NCBI GenBank assembly: GCA_964419935.1
Contig: CAYQQJ010000036.1
Span: 1 to 36,193 of the forward strand
DNA from: CAYQQJ01 sp964419935
Lineage (GTDB): Bacteria > Pseudomonadota > Gammaproteobacteria > Pseudomonadales > Cellvibrionaceae
Length of the DNA: 36,193 bases
Direction: 5' to 3'
The first letter of the stretch is position 1; every line of letters begins with the position of its first letter. Under the pieces are notes generated by a model. It searched no databases, was not told where the DNA came from, and worked only from the letters and a program-made list of their open reading frames with translations. Shown here one piece after another: positions 23,298-31,466 of the stretch. The position numbers were made by a program, and so were the translations under genes.

Positions 23298-23327
23298 TAG
23301 ACACAGCAAACCCTTTTAAGGCACAAT
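23298..23327 (+). promoter_or_regulatory. Candidate promoter of aroQ-accB-accC
   Basis: TAGACA (23298-23303), 18-bp spacer, CACAAT (23322-23327), 90 bp before the aroQ ATG. It is the best sigma-70-like match in the 220-bp gap after dsbD. Confidence 0.4.
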
Positions 23328-23416
23328 CTCGCCCCAGTTTCGCATTTCACATTGCTGAATCAGGTCGATCACGAGCACCTGCGAGTCAACAACACAAATT
23401 CTCAGGGGATACAGGT

Positions 23417-23860
23417 ATGGCGAGCATTCTGATTTTGCACGGACCCAACCTCAACCTGCTGGGAACCCGTGAACCCGATGTTTACGGCCGAACAACGCTC
23501 GATGATATCAACCAGCGCCTGAGCGAGCTGTGTCAACAGAAAGGGCATCATCTGCTGACACTGCAAAGCAACGCGGAATACGAACTTATAGATCGCATAC
23601 ACGATGCCCGTTCAGAGGGTATCAACTTTATCGTTTTCAATCCCGCCGCATTCACTCACACCAGTGTTGCTCTACGCGATGCATTGGCCGCAGTAGCCAT
23701 TCCTTTTGTGGAATGTCATTTGTCGAATGTGTTTGCGCGGGAGGCTTTTCGCCACAAGTCATATTTTTCCGACATCGCCCAGGGCGTTGTCAGTGGCTTC
23801 GGGGCAAAAAGTTATGAGCTGGCTTTACAGGCGGCGTTCAACCACCTGGACAACAATTAA
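23417..23860 (+). CDS. aroQ: Type II 3-dehydroquinate dehydratase
   Basis: Third step of the shikimate pathway. A 147-residue type II (dodecameric) enzyme: ILHGPNLNLLGTREPDVYG with the active-site Tyr/Arg loop, SNAEYELIDRIHDA, FNPAAFTHTSVALRDAL, and VECHLSNVFAREAFRHKSYFS with the catalytic His and the substrate-binding Arg. The ATG at 23417 has AGGGGA upstream. The gap to accB is 12 bp, so aroQ-accB-accC is one operon, as in Pseudomonas. Confidence 0.97.
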   Translation: MASILILHGPNLNLLGTREPDVYGRTTLDDINQRLSELCQQKGHHLLTLQSNAEYELIDRIHDARSEGINFIVFNPAAFTHTSVALRDALAAVAIPFVECHLSNVFAREAFRHKSYFSDIAQGVVSGFGAKSYELALQAAFNHLDNN

Positions 23861-23872
23861 TGAGAGGGTCTG

Positions 23873-24349
23873 ATGGACATTCGCAAAATTAAAAAACTCA
23901 TCGAGTTGCTCGAGGAGTCCAACGTAGAAGAACTGGAAATCAAAGAGGGTGAAGAGTCTGTACGCATCAGCCGCGGCTCACGCAATGGGATGATGCAGCA
24001 GCCCATGCACACCATCGTGCAGCAACCGTCTTACCCCAGCCAGCAGCAGTTTTCCGCACCCGCACCCGCTGCTGCCGAGCCGGCACCGGTAGTCGCCAGC
24101 GAGCCCGCCTCCAAGGGGCATGCGATAACCTCACCTATGGTTGGCACCTTTTATCGCGCTGCCAGCCCGGGCGCAACGCCATTCGTCGAAGTGGGCCAGA
24201 CGGTCAAGGCCGGCGACCCCATCTGCATCGTGGAAGCGATGAAAATGATGAACCAGATTGAAGCCGACAAATCCGGTACCGTTGAAGCCATTCTTGTGGA
24301 TGACGGCGAACCCGTCGAATTCGACCAGCCTCTGATCACTATCGTTTAG
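23873..24349 (+). CDS. accB: Biotin carboxyl carrier protein of acetyl-CoA carboxylase
   Basis: Carries the biotin that shuttles CO2 in malonyl-CoA formation, the first step of fatty acid synthesis. A 158-residue protein with N-terminal helix MDIRKIKKLIELLEESN, a Pro/Ala/Gln-rich flexible linker (about 41-80), and a biotinyl domain with biotinylation site K124 in VEAMKMMNQIEADKSG and the thumb region GATPFVEVGQ. GAGAGGG precedes the ATG at a short 4-nt spacing. It is followed by accC after 41 bp. Confidence 0.98.
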   Translation: MDIRKIKKLIELLEESNVEELEIKEGEESVRISRGSRNGMMQQPMHTIVQQPSYPSQQQFSAPAPAAAEPAPVVASEPASKGHAITSPMVGTFYRAASPGATPFVEVGQTVKAGDPICIVEAMKMMNQIEADKSGTVEAILVDDGEPVEFDQPLITIV

Positions 24350-24390
24350 TGCAGCGATTTCACGTACAACGGTAGAGGATACTACTTACT

Positions 24391-25731
24391 ATGTTTGACA
24401 AAATTGTCATCGCCAACCGTGGTGAAATTGCCCTGCGGATCCTGCGAGCCTGTAAAGAGCTGGGCATCAAGACAGTGGCCGTGCATTCGCGGATAGACCG
24501 CGACTTGAAGCATGTGCGCCTTGCGGACGAAACCGTCTGCATTGGCCCCAACCCGTCCAATCTCAGCTATCTCAATATTCCGGCGATCATCAGCGCCATG
24601 GAGGTCACAGATTCCATTGCCGTACATCCCGGCTATGGCTTTCTGGCTGAGAACGCAGACTTCGCGGAGCAAGTACAAAAAAGCGGCTTCACCTTTATTG
24701 GCCCGGACGCCGACGTTATTCGCCTGATGGGCGACAAGGTTTCCGCGATACGCGCCATGATCAAGGCCGGCGTTCCCACCGTGCCGGGCTCCGGCGGGCC
24801 TCTGCCGGACGACCGCGAGACCTGCGTGCGCATCGCCAACGAAGTGGGCTATCCGGTGATCATCAAGGCAGCATCCGGTGGTGGCGGGCGCGGTATGCGC
24901 GTTGTGCACACCGAATCTGCATTGATGAATTCCATCCACGTCACCAAGACCGAAGCCAAGAACGCCTTCGGCGACGACACGGTGTACATGGAAAAGTACC
25001 TGCAAAACCCTCGTCACGTGGAAGTGCAAATATTGTCCGACGGCCAGGGCAACGCGATTCATCTGGGCGACCGCGACTGTTCGCTGCAGCGCCGCCACCA
25101 AAAAGTATTGGAAGAAGCGCCTGCCCCGGGTATCAATGAAGAAGCCCGTCAGAAAGTGTTCGCTTCCTGCGTCAAAGCCTGTATTGATATCGGCTACCGC
25201 GGCGCGGGTACCTTCGAGTTCCTGTACGAAGACGGCAACTACTATTTCATCGAGATGAACACCCGTATACAGGTTGAGCATCCGGTGACTGAAATGATTA
25301 CCGGTGTGGATCTGATCAAGGAACAGATTCGCGTTTGTGCCGGTGAGAAGCTGCGCTACAAGCAGGAAGACATCGTCATCCGCGGCCACGCTTTTGAGTG
25401 CCGTATCAACGCGGAAGACCCGAAGACATTCATGCCCAGCCCCGGCAAGATCAACACATTCCACGCCCCCGGCGGCTTGGGTGTGCGCGTGGACTCACAC
25501 ATCTATAACGGCTATACGGTACCGCCAAACTACGACTCGATGATCGCCAAAGTCATTACCCACGGTGAAGATCGTGCAACAGCGTTGGGTCGTATGCGTG
25601 TCGCACTGGATGAACTGATCGTTGACGGCATCAAGACCAACACCGATCTGCAGCGCATGCTGGTCAGGGACGCGGGTTTTGCCGAAGGCGGCGTCAACAT
25701 CCATTACCTGGAAGAAAAGCTGTCTCGCTAA
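24391..25731 (+). CDS. accC: Biotin carboxylase subunit of acetyl-CoA carboxylase
   Basis: ATP-dependent carboxylation of biotin on AccB. A 446-residue ATP-grasp enzyme of the normal length. Visible are FDKIVIANRGEIALRILRACKELGI, HPGYGFLAENADFAE, the glycine-rich ATP loop KAASGGGGRGMRVV, HVEVQILSDGQGNAIHLGDRDCS with QRRHQKVLEEAP, and the catalytic EMNTRIQVEHPVTEMITGVDLIKEQI. The ATG at 24391 has GAGGA upstream. A GC-rich hairpin follows the gene before prmA. Confidence 0.98.
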   Translation: MFDKIVIANRGEIALRILRACKELGIKTVAVHSRIDRDLKHVRLADETVCIGPNPSNLSYLNIPAIISAMEVTDSIAVHPGYGFLAENADFAEQVQKSGFTFIGPDADVIRLMGDKVSAIRAMIKAGVPTVPGSGGPLPDDRETCVRIANEVGYPVIIKAASGGGGRGMRVVHTESALMNSIHVTKTEAKNAFGDDTVYMEKYLQNPRHVEVQILSDGQGNAIHLGDRDCSLQRRHQKVLEEAPAPGINEEARQKVFASCVKACIDIGYRGAGTFEFLYEDGNYYFIEMNTRIQVEHPVTEMITGVDLIKEQIRVCAGEKLRYKQEDIVIRGHAFECRINAEDPKTFMPSPGKINTFHAPGGLGVRVDSHIYNGYTVPPNYDSMIAKVITHGEDRATALGRMRVALDELIVDGIKTNTDLQRMLVRDAGFAEGGVNIHYLEEKLSR

Positions 25732-25777
25732 ACCGCCCGCACGCGCTTTCCGGTTTACTGAACAAATATCCTTATCA

Positions 25778-25795
25778 CCGGGCCGCTCGGCCCGG
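25778..25795 (+). terminator. GC hairpin between accC and prmA
   Basis: A perfect 7-bp stem (CCGGGCC / GGCCCGG, loop GCTC) lies in the 87-bp gap. No U tract follows, so it probably acts as a 3'-end or attenuating hairpin rather than a full terminator. Confidence 0.4.
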
Positions 25796-25818
25796 CTTGA
25801 CAACCTACCGAGATTTCC

Positions 25819-26718
25819 ATGCCCTGGCTGCAATTGCGTATCAACACCTCCCGTGATCAAGCGGCCAGTATTGAAGATGCCCTGTTGGCGGCGGGCTCTG
25901 CCTCCGTCACCCTCGAGGATAATGCAGACCAACCCATCTTTGAGCCGGCGCTGGGTGAAACACCTCTGTGGCAGGCCACTCGCGTCACCGGCTTGTTTGA
26001 TGCCGAGACCGACACCACTGCCGTGGAACTTAAGCTGGCGGTGGAACTTGGGCTGACCGAGCAATTCGAGTCACTGCCGGAACGCCAATGGCACATTCTG
26101 GAGGACAAGGATTGGGAACGGGAGTGGATGCAGCACTATCACCCGATTCAGTGCGGTGACCACTTCTGGATTTGCCCGAGCTGGCTGCCGGCGCCGGACC
26201 CGAACGCGGTCAACCTGTTACTGGACCCCGGTCTTGCCTTCGGTACCGGCACCCACCCAACCACCTTCTTATGCCTGCAGTGGCTCGCGCAGCAGTCACT
26301 CCAGGGACGCAGTGTGATCGACTACGGCTGTGGCTCCGGTATTCTCGGTATCGGCGCACTGTTGTTGGGAGCCGAATCAGCCATCGGTGTCGATATCGAT
26401 CCCCAGGCACTACTTGCCAGCCGCGACAATGCCCAGCGCAACGGTTTGCCAGCGGAATCTTTCCCGGTTTACTTTCCCAACCAGGAAACACTGGAGCCGG
26501 TTGACGTGCTTTTGGCCAACATCCTCGCCGGTCCTTTAGTGGAATTGGCGCCAGCACTCTCCCCTCTCGTCAAAGCGGGTGGCCAGCTGTGTCTGTCGGG
26601 CATTCTGCAGACCCAGGCAGACACCGTCGTTCAGGCTTATCAACACGCCTTCGACTTTGCACCAACTGCCGAGAAGGACGGCTGGGTGTGCCTGACCGCG
26701 CAGAAAAAGCTGCCATAA
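25819..26718 (+). CDS. prmA: Ribosomal protein L11 methyltransferase
   Basis: Trimethylates several residues of ribosomal protein L11 using S-adenosylmethionine. A 299-residue protein with N-terminal L11-recognition domain (PWLQLRINTSRDQAASIEDALLAAG), the conserved WEREWMQHYHPIQCGDHFWICPSW, LDPGLAFGTGTHPTT, SAM motif I IDYGCGSGILGIGALLLGA, and motif IV-like LLANILAGPLVELAP. It sits between accC and the zinc-ribbon protein as in Pseudomonas. Confidence 0.96.
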   Translation: MPWLQLRINTSRDQAASIEDALLAAGSASVTLEDNADQPIFEPALGETPLWQATRVTGLFDAETDTTAVELKLAVELGLTEQFESLPERQWHILEDKDWEREWMQHYHPIQCGDHFWICPSWLPAPDPNAVNLLLDPGLAFGTGTHPTTFLCLQWLAQQSLQGRSVIDYGCGSGILGIGALLLGAESAIGVDIDPQALLASRDNAQRNGLPAESFPVYFPNQETLEPVDVLLANILAGPLVELAPALSPLVKAGGQLCLSGILQTQADTVVQAYQHAFDFAPTAEKDGWVCLTAQKKLP

Positions 26719-26784
26719 ATGACAGCCGCGAATAACTGCGGTTAAACTTGCCGCTCTTTTCATCGATTAGGACGTTTGACTGGC

Positions 26785-28107
26785 ATGGCAGAAATGATTA
26801 CCCGCTGCCCAAAATGCGAAACCGCATTTCGCATCACGCCTGCGCATCTGAAATCCGCCAAGGGTTCTGTGCGCTGCGGGTCGTGTCTGCAGGTTTTCAA
26901 TGCCAAGGAAAACCTGGTCGCGACCTCCGCCCACACAACAGAACCCGCATCGGCTCCTGAACCGAGCCCTGCCGCCCGCCCACCGGGCATCCCAACCAAA
27001 GCCCCTGCGACAGCCGCTGCGCCGCCGCCACGAGACGCTCACGATGATGTACTCATCAGTGACGATATGGATCCGGAATACGATGACGACCTGCTGGACC
27101 CGGATGTTTTCATTGGCGAAGATCGGCATTTCCTGGGGGATCAGGAAGCTGCGCAAACCAGCCTGTTCGAGAATACACGACGAGCCGCCAAGTCCACACC
27201 AGATGAAGACGAGGAAGAGACCGCTGAGGATGAATCCTGGGCGCTGAAGCTGCTGGATGAAGACGACGCCGACCCCACCGAAACCAGTGCAGGGGCATCG
27301 GAGACTTTCGATACCGAGGCCGATTTCAGTCACGACTGGCGCGAGCTTCCGTCCGACGATTGGGCAGAGACCGCCAAGAACAGGACAGAAGCAGATGCGG
27401 AGGAAGCTGAAGCTGTCGCAGGCGCGGATGCGTACGCGAATAACGATGACGACTCGCTCACGGAGGAGGAGACAGCCGCGGCAGCTGGCGACAATTGGCA
27501 GGACTCGAGCGAGGTGCAACATCCACCACTGCGAGCCACGCGGCATGACGCGATGCCCAACAGCTACCTGGATGCCATCGAACCCGAACCCGTTGAGTTC
27601 GCCTACCGCGTCGAAAAACCCTTCTGGCACAAAAAGCTCCTGTGGAGCTGTCTCAGCCTTTTGGCGCTGATCGTACTGATTGGGCAGATTGCCTGGCTGC
27701 AGTACCCGGCACTCAACCGAATCGAGCCCTACCGCAGCGTCTACAGTATCGCCTGTGGCTTTATAGGCTGCCAGTTGCCAGACCAGGAAGATGCGTCCGC
27801 GATACATGCGTCCAATCTGGTGGTGCGATCTCACCCCCGTGTCGACAATGCCTTGATGGTGGACGTGGTATTGCAGAATACCGCTCCGTTTCGGCAGGCT
27901 TTTCCGCAACTGGCGCTGACATTCAACGATCTCCAGGGCAAACTCGTGGCCGAGCGTGTATTTACGCCGCACGAATACCTCGGCGGGGAACTCGCCGGGC
28001 AGGATGTGATGCCAGTGGATCAACCGATTCATATCGCGTTGGAGATAGTCGACCCTGGGCGCAATGCGGTGAACTACCGGATCAGAATTGTCAGCGGCAC
28101 ACCCTGA
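26785..28107 (+). CDS. MJ0042-type zinc-ribbon, DUF3426 membrane protein
   Basis: A 440-residue protein with an N-terminal zinc ribbon (CPKCETAFRIT with CGSC) facing the cytoplasm. A long acidic, low-complexity linker follows (about 50-255, rich in Asp, Glu, Ala). Then come one transmembrane helix (about 285-308, LWSCLSLLALIVLIGQIAW) and a DUF3426 periplasmic domain with NALMVDVVLQNTAPFRQAFPQLALTF. The function is unknown; the gene is regularly found beside prmA. Starts at 26785 and 26794 are both possible; GGA lies 12 nt before the first. The linker is much longer than the two folded parts need and would span a large cytoplasmic distance. Confidence 0.85.
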   Translation: MAEMITRCPKCETAFRITPAHLKSAKGSVRCGSCLQVFNAKENLVATSAHTTEPASAPEPSPAARPPGIPTKAPATAAAPPPRDAHDDVLISDDMDPEYDDDLLDPDVFIGEDRHFLGDQEAAQTSLFENTRRAAKSTPDEDEEETAEDESWALKLLDEDDADPTETSAGASETFDTEADFSHDWRELPSDDWAETAKNRTEADAEEAEAVAGADAYANNDDDSLTEEETAAAAGDNWQDSSEVQHPPLRATRHDAMPNSYLDAIEPEPVEFAYRVEKPFWHKKLLWSCLSLLALIVLIGQIAWLQYPALNRIEPYRSVYSIACGFIGCQLPDQEDASAIHASNLVVRSHPRVDNALMVDVVLQNTAPFRQAFPQLALTFNDLQGKLVAERVFTPHEYLGGELAGQDVMPVDQPIHIALEIVDPGRNAVNYRIRIVSGTP

Positions 28108-28234
28108 GCCATTTGCCACTGGTCCAGAATGAGCTATTTTTTGATCAAATTGCTCACTTTGTGCTTCCCCATAATCCCCGCTAACGGGTATCATAGCCCC
28201 CCTTTACGCGCAGCTACTCGTTCAAGAAGTAGCT

Positions 28235-28268
28235 AGGAGTCTGTCGGACTTAAGGCTGACAGACTCCT
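28235..28268 (+). repeat. Perfect 11-bp inverted repeat in the dusB-fis leader
   Basis: AGGAGTCTGTC (28235-28245) and GACAGACTCCT (28258-28268) flank a 12-nt loop. It lies about 40 bp before dusB in a 202-bp gap that also contains TATCAT followed by AGCCCCCC (28189-28200), a -10-like box with a GC discriminator but no clear -35. The hairpin could be a leader attenuator, a terminator for the upstream gene, or a relic of a mobile-element end. Confidence 0.55.
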
Positions 28269-28309
28269 GGTGCGCATGATCTTGCTGACCGCAAGGCAAA
28301 ATTTGTATC

Positions 28310-29323
28310 TTGGGGGATGGCTTGTTTCACATTGGTCCATATGTAATCAACAGTCGCAGCCTTTTGGCGCCGATGGCTGGGGTTACTGACGTACCTTTCC
28401 GCCGACTCTGTACGCGCCTGGGTGCCGGACTGGCCGCCTCGGAAATGGTGACATCGGACACCCGCCTTTGGCACAGCCGCAAGAGCAGCACGCGGCTTGT
28501 TGAAGACGGCGACCACACTCCCCACACAGTTCAGATAGCCGGCGGCGATCCCGCCATGATGGCCAATGCCGCGCGAGCCGCCGCAGATCAGGGCGCCCGG
28601 ATTATTGACATCAACATGGGCTGCCCGGCAAAAAAAGTCTGCAAACGAGATGCAGGTTCCGCCCTTTTGCGGGACGAATCCCTGGTAGCGTCTATACTTC
28701 TGGCAGTAACCGCCGCAGTAGATGTACCCGTCACCTTGAAGATTCGTACCGGTTGGAGCCCCTCCGAGAAAAATGCCCTGACAATTGCCCGAATTGCGGA
28801 AGACTGCGGTATAGTCGCGCTCGCCGTACATGGCCGCACCCGCGCCTGCCGCTTTAACGGCATTGCGGAATACGACACAGTGGCGGCCGTCGCGCAGTCC
28901 GTGGCCATGCCGGTGATTGCCAACGGCGACATAGATTCTCCGCAAAAGGCGCGGCAGGTGCTGGAATACACCGGAGCCGCCGCCGTGATGGTGGGTCGCG
29001 CCGCTCAGGGAAACCCCTGGATTTTCGCCGCCATCAACGAATACCTGGCAACCGGGCAGGTGCCTGCGGCACCGAGTGTCGCTGAACGCGCCACACTGAT
29101 ACTGGAACACTTGGAAGCTTTGCACGATTTCTACGGCGCCACCATGGGCGTACGAATCGCGCGCAAACATATTGGCTGGTACCTTCTGGGGGAACACGAA
29201 CAGGCGCACAGCGCCCGCGAGTTTCGCCAGAAGTTCAATCAACTGGACACGACACACACGCAAAAAACGGCTGTGCGGGACTATTTTGCACAGCGCCATA
29301 TCAAAGAGGAAATCGCAGCATGA
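28310..29323 (+). CDS. dusB: tRNA-dihydrouridine synthase B
   Basis: FMN enzyme that reduces specific uridines of the tRNA D-loop to dihydrouridine. About 337 residues with LLAPMAGVTDVPFRRLC, QIAGGDPAMM, the catalytic cysteine C105 in DINMGCPAKKVCKRDAGSALL, VTLKIRTGW, VHGRTR, ANGDIDSP and MVGRAAQGNPWIF. No ATG is available at the N-terminus: both TTG 28310 and TTG 28322 are possible, and the second has GGGGGA 4 nt upstream. Its stop overlaps the fis ATG (ATGA), the classic dusB-fis operon, normally under growth-rate and stringent control. Confidence 0.95.
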   Translation: MGDGLFHIGPYVINSRSLLAPMAGVTDVPFRRLCTRLGAGLAASEMVTSDTRLWHSRKSSTRLVEDGDHTPHTVQIAGGDPAMMANAARAAADQGARIIDINMGCPAKKVCKRDAGSALLRDESLVASILLAVTAAVDVPVTLKIRTGWSPSEKNALTIARIAEDCGIVALAVHGRTRACRFNGIAEYDTVAAVAQSVAMPVIANGDIDSPQKARQVLEYTGAAAVMVGRAAQGNPWIFAAINEYLATGQVPAAPSVAERATLILEHLEALHDFYGATMGVRIARKHIGWYLLGEHEQAHSAREFRQKFNQLDTTHTQKTAVRDYFAQRHIKEEIAA

Positions 29324-29634
29324 ACACCGCGGACACGCTACTCACAGAACCTTTGACAGAACTGACTGACAGTTCGCCCGCCGATGAAGGTTTGAACAAT
29401 CTTAAAAATGAATCACTGAGGGACTGTGTAGAGCACGCCGTCAACAGCTATTTTCAGCATCTGGATGGTCAGGACGTTACCGACGTTTATGAAATGGTGC
29501 TGGCCGAAGTGGAGTCCCCACTGCTGGAAGTGGTCATGAAGTACACCCGTCACAACCAAACCAAAGCCGCGCACGTGCTGGGCCTCAACCGTGGCACGTT
29601 GCGCAAGAAGCTGAAGGAATACAGCCTGCTTTAG
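29320..29634 (+). CDS. fis: DNA-binding protein Fis
   Basis: Nucleoid protein and transcription activator of stable-RNA and many growth-phase promoters. A 104-residue protein with a slightly extended acidic N-terminus. The conserved C-terminal half is SLRDCVEHAVNSYFQHLDGQ, VESPLLEVVMKYTRHNQTKAA and the helix-turn-helix HVLGLNRGTLRKKLKEY. The start overlaps the dusB stop by four bases. purH follows after 163 bp. Confidence 0.97.
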   Translation: MNTADTLLTEPLTELTDSSPADEGLNNLKNESLRDCVEHAVNSYFQHLDGQDVTDVYEMVLAEVESPLLEVVMKYTRHNQTKAAHVLGLNRGTLRKKLKEYSLL

Positions 29635-29749
29635 CAAATGAGTCCAGCGGCACCGCCGTGCCCGGACCCGCTTTCGCCAGCTTTACGTCGCCGACGCTAC
29701 TGATAGCAGTTGCCGCTGTTTTACCCCGTGAAAATTACCCCATCCCAAT

Positions 29750-29768
29750 GCTGCGGCTTTGCCGCAGC
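29750..29768 (+). terminator. 8-bp hairpin upstream of purH
   Basis: GCTGCGGC-TTT-GCCGCAGC is a perfect stem 29 nt before the purH ATG. It could end the dusB-fis transcript or act as a purH leader hairpin; no U tract follows. I saw no PurR box nearby. Confidence 0.4.
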
Positions 29769-29797
29769 CGAAACCAGCTATAGGAAAACAACTCACT

Positions 29798-31417
29798 ATG
29801 TCACGCACAGCTGATTACGTTCAAATCAAGCGCGCATTGATCAGTGTGTCGGACAAAACCGGCATCGTCGATTTGGCCCAACACCTGCACAACGCCGGTG
29901 TTGAAATTCTGTCTACCGGTGGCACTTACCGGCTGCTTCTGGAGCACGCAGTTCCAGCCACAGAAGTGTCCGACTACACCGGTTTTCCGGAAATGATGAG
30001 CGGGCGCGTCAAAACCCTGCACCCCAAAGTCCATGGCGGTATCCTCGGCCGACGCGGCACTGATGAAGCCATTATGGCCGAGCACGGCATCGAGCCGATT
30101 GATCTTGTCATCGTCAATCTCTACCCCTTTGAGAAAACCGTTGCCGACCCGAATTGCGAGCTGCCCACGGCGATCGAAAACATCGACATCGGCGGCCCCA
30201 CCATGGTGCGCGCCGCCGCCAAAAACTTCGCCGACGTTGCCATTGTTGTTAACGCCTCCAGCTATCCGATGGTGCTCAACGAGCTGCAAAGCAACAAGGG
30301 TGCGCTGTCCCGCGCGACACGGTTTGACCTGGCCGTGCAGGCGTTCGAACACACCGCCGCCTACGATGGCGCGATTGCCAACTACCTCGGCGCCCGTGTC
30401 AATCAAACCAGTGTCGCTCAAACCAGTGCCAACAAGGATGACGCCGAATCCCAGTTCCCGCGCACCTTCAACAGCCAGTTCATCAAGGCGCAGGATATGC
30501 GCTATGGCGAAAACCCCCACCAGCAAGCCGCCTTCTACAAGGAGCGCAATGCCAGCGGCGCCAGTGTAGCCACGGCGCTGCAATTACAAGGCAAGGCTCT
30601 GTCCTTCAACAACGTGGCGGATACCGATGCGGCGCTGGAAACCGTCAAACTGTTCGATGAACCCGCGTGCGTGATCGTCAAACACGCCAACCCCTGCGGT
30701 GTCGCCATTGGTGACAACCTGCTCGACGCCTATCGCAAAGCGTTTGCCACGGATCCAGAATCCGCGTTTGGCGGCATCATCGCTTTCAACCGTGAGTTGG
30801 ACGGTCCGACCGCCAAGATCATTGTCGACAGCCAGTTTGTGGAAGTCATCATTGCGCCACAGGTAAGCTCCGAGGCCATCCAGGCGGTTGCCAGCAAAAA
30901 GAACGTGCGCCTGCTCGAGTGTGGCGGCTGGGCTGACAGCGATGAAATGCAAGCCCTGGACTTCAAGCGCGTCACCGGCGGGCTGCTGGTACAGTCCCGT
31001 GACCAGGGAATGATTGGTCTGAATGACCTGCAGGTAGTAAGCGCCCGGACTCCGACTGAAGAAGAATTGCGCGACATGTTGTTTGCCTGGAAAGTGGCCA
31101 AAATGGTCAAATCCAACGCCATTGTTTACGCCAGTGGCAACCGCACCATCGGTGTGGGTGCCGGCCAGATGAGCCGTATCAATTCTGCACGCATTGCCGC
31201 AATCAAAGCAGAGCATGCCGGTCTGCAAGTCGCTGGTTCAGTGATGGCTTCCGACGCCTTCTTTCCATTCCGCGACGGCATAGACAGTGCGGCCGAGGCC
31301 GGCATTCGCGCGGTTATCCAACCCGGCGGCTCCATGCGCGACGAGGAAACCATTGCTGCCGCCAATGAACATGGCATGGCGATGGTGTTTACTGGAATGC
31401 GCCATTTCCGTCACTAG
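29798..31417 (+). CDS. purH: Bifunctional AICAR formyltransferase / IMP cyclohydrolase
   Basis: Last two steps of IMP synthesis. A 539-residue protein with an N-terminal cyclohydrolase domain (RALISVSDKTGIVDLAQHL, SGRVKTLHPKVHGGIL, IDIGGPTMVRAAAKN) and a C-terminal transformylase domain (DMRYGENPHQQAAFY, VKHANPCGVAIG, ESAFGGIIAFN, SDAFFPFRDGID, QPGGSMRDEE). The interdomain segment at about 205-230 is expanded and low in complexity (NQTSVAQTSANKDDAE). The ATG at 29798 has AGGAAAA upstream. purD follows 49 bp later as an operon. Confidence 0.97.
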   Translation: MSRTADYVQIKRALISVSDKTGIVDLAQHLHNAGVEILSTGGTYRLLLEHAVPATEVSDYTGFPEMMSGRVKTLHPKVHGGILGRRGTDEAIMAEHGIEPIDLVIVNLYPFEKTVADPNCELPTAIENIDIGGPTMVRAAAKNFADVAIVVNASSYPMVLNELQSNKGALSRATRFDLAVQAFEHTAAYDGAIANYLGARVNQTSVAQTSANKDDAESQFPRTFNSQFIKAQDMRYGENPHQQAAFYKERNASGASVATALQLQGKALSFNNVADTDAALETVKLFDEPACVIVKHANPCGVAIGDNLLDAYRKAFATDPESAFGGIIAFNRELDGPTAKIIVDSQFVEVIIAPQVSSEAIQAVASKKNVRLLECGGWADSDEMQALDFKRVTGGLLVQSRDQGMIGLNDLQVVSARTPTEEELRDMLFAWKVAKMVKSNAIVYASGNRTIGVGAGQMSRINSARIAAIKAEHAGLQVAGSVMASDAFFPFRDGIDSAAEAGIRAVIQPGGSMRDEETIAAANEHGMAMVFTGMRHFRH

Positions 31418-31466
31418 AAGATTGTCGAGCCCTATTCGAAACTCTGAAAAACGAGACATTTAGTAG

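Noticed and set aside
24382..25464. 360-codon antisense reading frame over accC
   Set aside because: Shadow frame; His/Val-rich translation without a recognisable domain, opposite a certain accC.
26767..28194. 475-codon antisense reading frame over the zinc-ribbon gene
   Set aside because: Shadow frame arising from the acidic linker; the plus strand has the zinc ribbon, membrane helix and DUF3426 domain.
28250..29299. 349-codon antisense reading frame over dusB
   Set aside because: Shadow frame; dusB with its catalytic cysteine and flavin motifs is on the plus strand.
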